64,000 nucleotides of DNA from the NCBI RefSeq assembly GCF_051401765.1, contig NC_135071.1, positions 9,650,961 to 9,714,960 of the forward strand, read 5' to 3'. This document shows positions 57,821 through 64,000 of this stretch, piece by piece. The DNA comes from Calliopsis andreniformis (Eukaryota; Arthropoda; Insecta; Hymenoptera; Andrenidae). Each line of letters opens with the position of its first letter. Positions within the stretch are counted from its first letter, which is position 1. The position numbers were made by a program, and so were the translations under genes. Under the pieces are notes generated by a model. That model was not told the origin of the DNA. It saw only the letters and a program-made list of their open reading frames with translations, and searched no databases.

Positions 57821-59924
57821 TCTTTGAGAGCTTAAGAATATTAACCCTTAAATGCACCATATTGCCATTTGGCAGCTTGCTTGTATTCAAAGGACAAAGT
57901 AAAATATGTAATTATTGTAGACATATTTTCCGTTAGCTCTGGTAATAGTTTATCTATTTATTAATTTCTTAATTCCACTTTAACAAAAATTTAAGTTAAA
58001 TATACTTAATTATTTATGTAGCACATTAACTATAAATATATATTCAGAAATTAAATGTTATTCGATTTTTATGATATCTAGTCATTTCTTCAATTGAATT
58101 TCATTTATTTATTTATTTAACAACTACTGCTATTTAGATATTAAAATTATCTGTAATTTTTAATACTGGGTCTATTACGTACGGGGCTATTTAATATTTG
58201 TTAGCCCTTGTACGACGAATGCATGGATGTTTTGACTCTGAATACAATACAGGATGTCAAAAATATAATAAATTTATATAGTACCCTTTGTAAGTATTCG
58301 AACGATTTCAGAAGCTTGGAAAATTACAGATTTATTCGTAGTAACTTCGGTTACCAAATAATTAATCTAAGGTTACGTAGACTGACCATTAATTACTGCT
58401 AAAAATACAATTACTGTAATTGTTATGTACTTAATTTTAAGATACAATAGAAATACCAAATATATGTAAAGAATCTGTATTTCTCTCAACATGTGACGAA
58501 ATTTCTGTTCGAATTATCCGTTCCAATACTTGTGAGCGGTACTATATTTCTAAGAATCATATAAAACATACATTTTTCTATGCATTAGGTGTACAGAAAG
58601 CTAACATGAAGTAAAGTAGGTATATAATGTTCAAAATGCGTTTTCCCATATAATACCTTGCCAAAACTAGTTTGTAATAATTCTATTATCGGTTAAAACA
58701 ACCCTGCCGCAAATGAATGAGCATGCGTCTTCGACGTATGTTGAAAATTATTCTCCTTCGGAGGGTTAATATTAGACTGACACCTGTTAATCATTTTTCT
58801 ATGGTCTTCTGATGCAAATATTGGCAGTTCTGACATAGTTTATTGTTTCCCAAGAAAATTCTGTATTCAAGGGTTAATATCGCCCCAGTCTTTCAGGAAA
58901 CGCGACATCTGTCAGGCTTCCGCCGCAAATGGACCAATTACGCTTGTTGTCACGATCGGAATTCGATTCGGATAAACTTGCATACGCGAGCCTGTTTCAA
59001 TTCGATAGTCAGCTTGCCCCTTCCCACTGTCGCCGGGACTAATTTAAGCACGTAAATACGATATTGGCCCGTGTCCTGGACCGCGGGGGTGCGGTAAACT
59101 TCTCCAACTACACGATCCATTTCTGACCCCCACCTCTGCGGACCTTTAATCACGTGAACGGCTCTACTTTACCATTATTAAGGAAAGTGTCGTAAATACC
59201 TGCGACCTGGGTGCCGCTGGCACCTCTCTGGACAGGTATGAGGACAAAACTCCCACCGCTGAAAGGATCGATTCCGCAGCACTTTGAAGGACAGACTAGA
59301 TTAAAGTTTCAGAGAGTTTCAACTTTCGATGAGATAATAACTGCTTCAAAATATCTACGTTTAGGGTGTTTAACACCTTTCGATGTTTTCAATGTCAGAC
59401 AAATTTCATTAAGATCTGAGGATTCGTGTTCCTTATAAATCTGTTTCATAGTCGAACAGGGCGAAGATTGAACAGTGAGGCGGTGGAGAAATCTGTTTAT
59501 TTAGAGACATCAGAAAATAAATTTGACCAGATTATTGCGATTTTTACGTAAAGGTACGTTTCTTTATTAAAAATATTTAATAGAAATAATACTGCTATAT
59601 GATTTATTGCATATTTGTTCAATTTACACGTAAAATATGTGGTTTCTTGATTGTATGAAGTGTGCACATATATTGTGACCATGTAACAGTTGAAACGTTT
59701 TTTAGCTTTAACAATCTCCTGCTTTAACAATAAATAAAATAAATGTCCCACGTCCTGGTACCTGAATACTAACGCTAATTTTATGTAATTTTAAGCTTAA
59801 ATTATAATGAACCTAATACAAGACATAAAATAGTATCATAAAATAGTAGATTCAGCTACCGGGACCTTATCGAAATATTGATGTGACAGGTATATTCACT
59901 GTTAGGTTCTTCATTTATGTCTTG
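57821..59924. other. AT-rich DNA with a small island at 58860-59290
   Basis: The island has overlapping frames on both strands (58843-59055 plus; 58950-59153 minus; 59211-59438 plus) and CpG words but no gene evidence. A short ATTT run lies near 58112-58126. Confidence 0.35.
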
Positions 59925-60400
59925 CTCAGATTAGTCAAATTATTGGAATTCAAGCAGCTTGAATGTAAGTGATTTGAAGCAACTTGACCAATGTGAATCT
60001 ATTATTTTATTTAACTTGAAACATCCTCTTAAGTTTCTATTTTGTCTAGAAACGTTCAGATTAGTCAAGTTAGTTGAATTCCAGTGGCTTGAACACAAGT
60101 GATTTGGCACAGTTTAACCAATGCGAGCGTGTTATGTTATTTGACTTGAAATATCCTTTCTTCAAGTGAAGTTGACGTCCCTTCAACTTTTTCTTGCCTT
60201 GAAATACATATTAATTAATGTATACCATGATGTATACAATACCATACAGAGCAAACTTCAAGTGAATCAACAAACTTGACATGATGCTACTTGAACCCAA
60301 GTGGCATGAATTTAAGTAACTTAACTAATCTGAACGAGGCTATATTAGAACACTTGACATCTTAAGTTGATTTGACTCTTAAACGAGTTTAAGCGCTCAA
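59925..60400 (+). repeat. Tandem repeat, about 130-bp units
   Basis: CAGATTAGTCAAATTATTGG at 59927 and CAGATTAGTCAAGTTAGTTG at 60057 start two units 130 bp apart. Both continue through CTTGAA.ACAAGTGATTTG, CTTGACCAATG or TTTAACCAATG, and TTATTTAACTTGAAACATCC or TTATTTGACTTGAAATATCC. A third, partial and rearranged unit (CTTGAACCCAAGTGGCATGA, AACTTAACTAATCTGAACGA) lies at about 60280-60365. The word CAAGT or ACTTG recurs throughout. Confidence 0.7.
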
Positions 60401-60464
60401 TCTAGTGCTAATGTAAACACTTTAAATATTGTCTTATGTGACAGAGTTACAATGTGGGTAAGAT

Positions 60465-61016
60465 TTATCCTTCCAGCTTACCACTTTCGCTGACGTACAA
60501 CGAATCCAAGCCTACAGTTTCCTTGCATTTCTCTGCAAATCGGCAAACTTCTCCAGTTTTCGCAAGCACGTGAAAAATTGGCTTCAGATAAAAAGAGGCG
60601 GAGCTTTTTCTCTCACTCGAAGTCGCGCAGAACACAAATCCTACACCTAAAGTGATCTCACCGATCACGTGACGAGCCAAGAAGAGAATTCTCCAGCGAA
60701 TTCCTCTCCTCTCGACATTTTTATTCGTCCCAGTGCCTACCGAGACAAAATCGATGCACAGATGCAACTTGATCCTCTGAAACACGTGGAGAAAGCTTTG
60801 CCGCGGTGTTTCGCGGATTCCGAGATTAAGAGCCTTCCTGCTAACAAAGGGACAGGAGAGAGCTATCGAAAGGCTGAAAGAGAGCGAATAAGGGCGCCAC
60901 GAAGGGTGGAGAATAAAAGGCAAGTGGATGTGAGAGGCCAAGGGTTAGCCAAGTGCCTTTTTCTTGGATATTTTAATCTAGAAGGAGCAGGGGGCTTAGG
61001 CAATTTCTTGGGATAA
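60465..61016. other. Island with long opposed open frames, product uncertain
   Basis: A 158-codon minus frame (60465-60941) and a 115-codon plus frame (60669-61016) overlap. The plus-strand peptide is charged, with a Lys/Arg/Glu-rich middle; the minus one is hydrophobic in its first third. Only one, at most, can be a protein and I recognise neither. I see no convincing acceptor for either. Confidence 0.2.
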
Positions 61017-63560
61017 GATCCCACTTTTGTCAAAGACTGTAATTGTTAATCCGAAGCGTTTCTATCGCAGGTGTTACTTTCTGATTCCTTGAGTTCTCCC
61101 ATTGAAGCAGAACGAGCTCTACTCGAAGAATGAGAAAAGAGTGCACAAAGGGGTAATAGCTTACATGGTCCCAGAGACCTCGCGGAGGGTTGTTTTAAAG
61201 GAGCTTTCAGCTTTATTAATGCCGCTGCTAATTTCCATCTCGCTGTGTCTCTTTCACAGTTGTCTTCAACAGCTTCTGACACATTCAGCCTGAGTGTCTT
61301 GCTTTGCAGGACTCGCTCTCTTTTCGGTGTCGTTCACTTCCCCCATGCTCTTTTTGCCTCGAATTAGACTCACTACGAAATGCTTGTGCTCACAACTTCG
61401 CACGTCTCAGTGAACTTGGTTATTCTACGAGTGCTGCATCACTGAATCACAAAAATAGAAACGCTAGGGCGTAAAATGTAAATTAATGTTGTGTTTACAG
61501 GGTTGCTGTTGCTGGCAAGGTATCTGGCTCGACGAATGCCGTGAAAATTACCAAATTTACTAAAATTTCATCTCCCTGTAAAGCTGGGAACTCCACGATG
61601 TAGCGGAGAAAAGAAGTTTAGCTAGCTTGTGGCAATTTTCGCATACAAAAACGTTGGTGCAGCTGGAAAGAGTTAAGACTACAGCTCGCTTTGTGCAGCT
61701 TTTTCTGTTGCAGTTGCGAGATTTAAAATATCTTTTTCTGCTGTAAAATCGGCTAATAAATCTGCGTGCTAAAAATAACTGAAAAGAAGTTTTATATCTG
61801 TTACGTATATTAATAAAAAGTTCTAAAGTAAATTATATCTTCACGAGTCTTTCATTAAAGATTTAACCGTTTTTATCTTCTTGTAAAATTCAAACTTTCT
61901 TTTACTATTTTTACTACAACTGATAAATGTCAACACTTGCGAGGAACAACTCGCACAAAATTAAATTTCTTCTTACATATTCATTAAGTTGTACCTAATT
62001 GCAAAATTCAACATTTCCTTTTTCATCTTTGTAAAGGCCAATACTTGCTAATTGTAAGAATAATTCAGACCAGGTATTGAGTCGGTCCACTATACTTGCA
62101 GAGAAGCAAGGGAATGGTAAATTAAATCGTTTCCGCACTGTATTCTCATTAAATATTCAATTCCTCGTATTTCTTCTCTCTATTACACTTTTAGTATTAC
62201 TTTTCGTTTGCCCAGCGTATTAAGAGACTAAAAATCTAAGACCTGTTCCATCGTTCCCATTTTACTCTAAGTGGAACTTAAAGTTCAATTTACCACTGTA
62301 TGAGAAACGCCGATTTCACATAATTTCGTTTAATTCCCGTTTAAATTTGACAGACCTTTCTAAATCTCTTCATTTACACGGAGATTTGATCTCCTATAAG
62401 GTAAAATTACGCGTTCTTTGTAACCTAGTTAATTAAGGAAGCAGAGCAGGCACTAGTATTAAAACATAACGCGAAACTATTTTAGCGGGGAGCGTTTCTC
62501 CTTTAGGAACTCCAATTATTCGGCCCTCAAATGACACGAGAGTGAAGAAATAAAACATGAAAGAGACCTTGGTGAGATTTGATGAAAAAACCGTTGGCTC
62601 GAAAATTTTCATCATGCCACGTCTTTTGTGCACGGAATTCGGCTTGATTACACGAAACAATGCTGTAAGATTAAAACCCACTGGCACTCTTTTGATCTTT
62701 TTGCTTAGGTGGAATTCGAGAAATTAGGAATTAATACATTCCTAACTAAAAACTTGCTTTTCCCAGCTTACTGTAAACTCCCGTGCAAATTTTCTCAGAT
62801 TTTCTTGCGAAGTGTCGCAGTAAGGAAAAAGAATTCGAGCATTAACGAGACATTTCTTCGGGTATTTTGTGAGAATACAGACAGAACGCAGACTGAGCTT
62901 GGGAGCTGGCACGGTTAGATAATATGGTTAAATATTTATCCAAGTAATTTTCCGTACCGCGATGTTTTCCGAGGAAAGGAACTCCCCGCAGTTAAACATT
63001 TGTAATTGTCCATTGTCTGTTATGGATTAAATATTAAACACGGAAGATTCAGGAGTTAGGAACTAGTTCTCGCAATTTGAATGTGTCTTCAACTTACAAT
63101 TAGTACCTTCCTCGACACTTCTTTTTCCCTTTTAAAAACATTCTTAATATCGCGGAAAATTGAGTATAGTTAATGTCTATATTTTCATTTTTGATTCCTT
63201 GATATTCTAACAGAAGTTTATTATTCATTAATATTTATTAAAAGTTTATTTCTAATGATGTGTGGATAAAAATCATTAAGGGACAGAGGTTTAGGGAGCA
63301 CACAGATAATTCTAGTTATTTTATATTTTAGGTTTACCTATCTTCTACGTTCTCGGCTGTGGCTGTTTATTATTCATAAATTTATTTAAACATGAATCAA
63401 TTCGTTGTCTAGCAATAACAGTCAGTCGGTATAAAAATAAGCAGTCGGTTACCAAATGAGGTAATTCGACGTCGATCAATATAGTGTTAATATTAGATAC
63501 ACTTAAAAATGGTAGACAGACTTACCGAAGAGTTGATAAAATTGTTGAGCTATCTTTGGC
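61017..63560. other. Mixed then AT-rich DNA, nothing recognised
   Basis: 61050-61420 is mixed with overlapping frames on both strands (61046-61282 minus, 61102-61293 plus). 62433-62918 carries two more unsupported frames. No repeat or signal noticed. Confidence 0.35.
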
Positions 63561-63790
63561 TACTATTAAACAAATATTTATATTTTCAAACTTCTAAATT
63601 TTCAAATTTTAAATCCCCAAGTATTCAAAGGTTTCAAATTTACAAATCTTTTAAATGCAATCCCCAATTTCTTAGATTTTACAATTTTCACCTTTCAAAT
63701 TTTTAAAGATTTAAAGAATTGAAACTCTTAAATTATGAAATTGTTAAATTCTTAATTTTCAAATCTTCGAAGTCTTTTTAAATAGAAAAC
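63561..63790 (-). repeat. R-type tract, C sense on the plus strand
   Basis: TATTTTCAAACTTCTAAATT, TTTCAAATTTACAAATC and TTCTTAATTTTCAAATCTTC words, the reverse complement of the tracts at 16072-16400 and 47010-47540. The 65-codon plus frame here (63509-63706) only reflects the repeat. Confidence 0.6.
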
Positions 63791-63823
63791 AAATGCCTAA
63801 ATTCTTAAACATTAATAATAGTA

Positions 63824-63837
63824 ATATATATATATAT
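63824..63837. repeat. (AT)n microsatellite
   Basis: Seven AT units shortly after the R-type tract. Confidence 0.8.
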
Positions 63838-64000
63838 GTAATTATTTTAAATAATTTGTAGATGTTTTAAAATCCTTATTATTTTCTTTATAAACATAGA
63901 AATATCTTTTGTAACAAAAATAATTTAATTTTAAATGTATATTCAATTTCGTATCTTATTTAACCTTTAAATAACTTGATTTATAATTTAAAGTGTTCAT
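63838..64000. other. AT-rich DNA, nothing recognised
   Basis: Very AT-rich to the end of the window. Confidence 0.5.

Noticed and set aside
1..64000. tRNA, rRNA, CRISPR arrays, operons or bacterial signals
   Set aside because: No tRNA-like T-loop with flanking stems, no rRNA similarity and no spaced direct-repeat array were seen. The base composition, introns-and-repeats style and transposon types are those of an insect nuclear genome.

Overview
The window looks like a gene-poor stretch (intergenic DNA or the inside of large introns) of an insect nuclear genome, most likely a hymenopteran and probably a bee. The grounds are: a strongly AT-rich background broken by short GC-richer islands in which CpG is not depleted; no long conserved open frames, no rRNA and no tRNA that I could see; abundant small TA-flanked inverted-repeat transposons of the CAGG/GGGTGTT type common in insects; and a relic of an I/LOA/R1-like non-LTR retrotransposon. 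The organism call is inference; nothing in the window names a species.

No complete gene is recognisable. The best host-gene candidates are isolated terminal-exon-like open frames: 11863-12289 (minus; splice acceptor, about 140 codons, AATAAA just past the stop), 21576-21836 (plus; very good acceptor, GC-rich third positions) and 50914-51058 (minus; Ser/Lys-rich tail). Weaker ones lie at 46169-46368 and 60465-61016. None matches a family I recognise.

Most interpretable content is repetitive. (1) A composite interspersed repeat, here called R, recurs at 2.6-3.3, 4.9, 6.8-7.1, 15.1, 15.9-16.5, 44.1-44.4 and 46.8-47.5 kb. A conserved module joins a right-end sequence (TTTTCATCTGATCATAAT) to a left-end sequence (GAGAGATTCTCAAGTGAAAT) and is normally followed by a tract built of AATTTGAAA-like words. 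Related tracts stand alone at 26.0, 31.8-32.1, 32.6, 33.8, 35.5-35.9, 40.7 and 63.6 kb. (2) TA-flanked DNA transposon derivatives lie at 8673-9160 (near-complete palindrome), 9587-10253 (mariner-like, with a transposase C-terminal relic), 35077-35475 and 54435-54799 (two copies of one long-inverted-repeat family); further inverted-repeat elements lie at 23330-23660 and 51141-51614. (3) Diverged tandem arrays lie at 1.3-1.75, 13.8-14.1, 29.7-30.4, 38.9-39.6 and 59.9-60.4 kb. (4) A frameshifted 3' fragment of a non-LTR retrotransposon lies at about 41.1-41.8 kb on the minus strand.

GC-richer islands at about 0.8-1.3, 7.7-7.9, 10.4-10.8, 15.4-15.7, 20.6-20.95, 25.1-25.6, 28.6-29.0, 30.9-31.3, 34.0-34.7, 36.2-36.5, 39.7-40.2, 43.4-43.9 and 48.8-50.1 kb may be conserved regulatory DNA or decayed elements. 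The 49.5-50.1 kb island has three spaced CCAAT boxes and a CRE-like site. I found no evidence for a coordinated multi-gene system; what may be undescribed here is the R repeat family and the palindromic elements.
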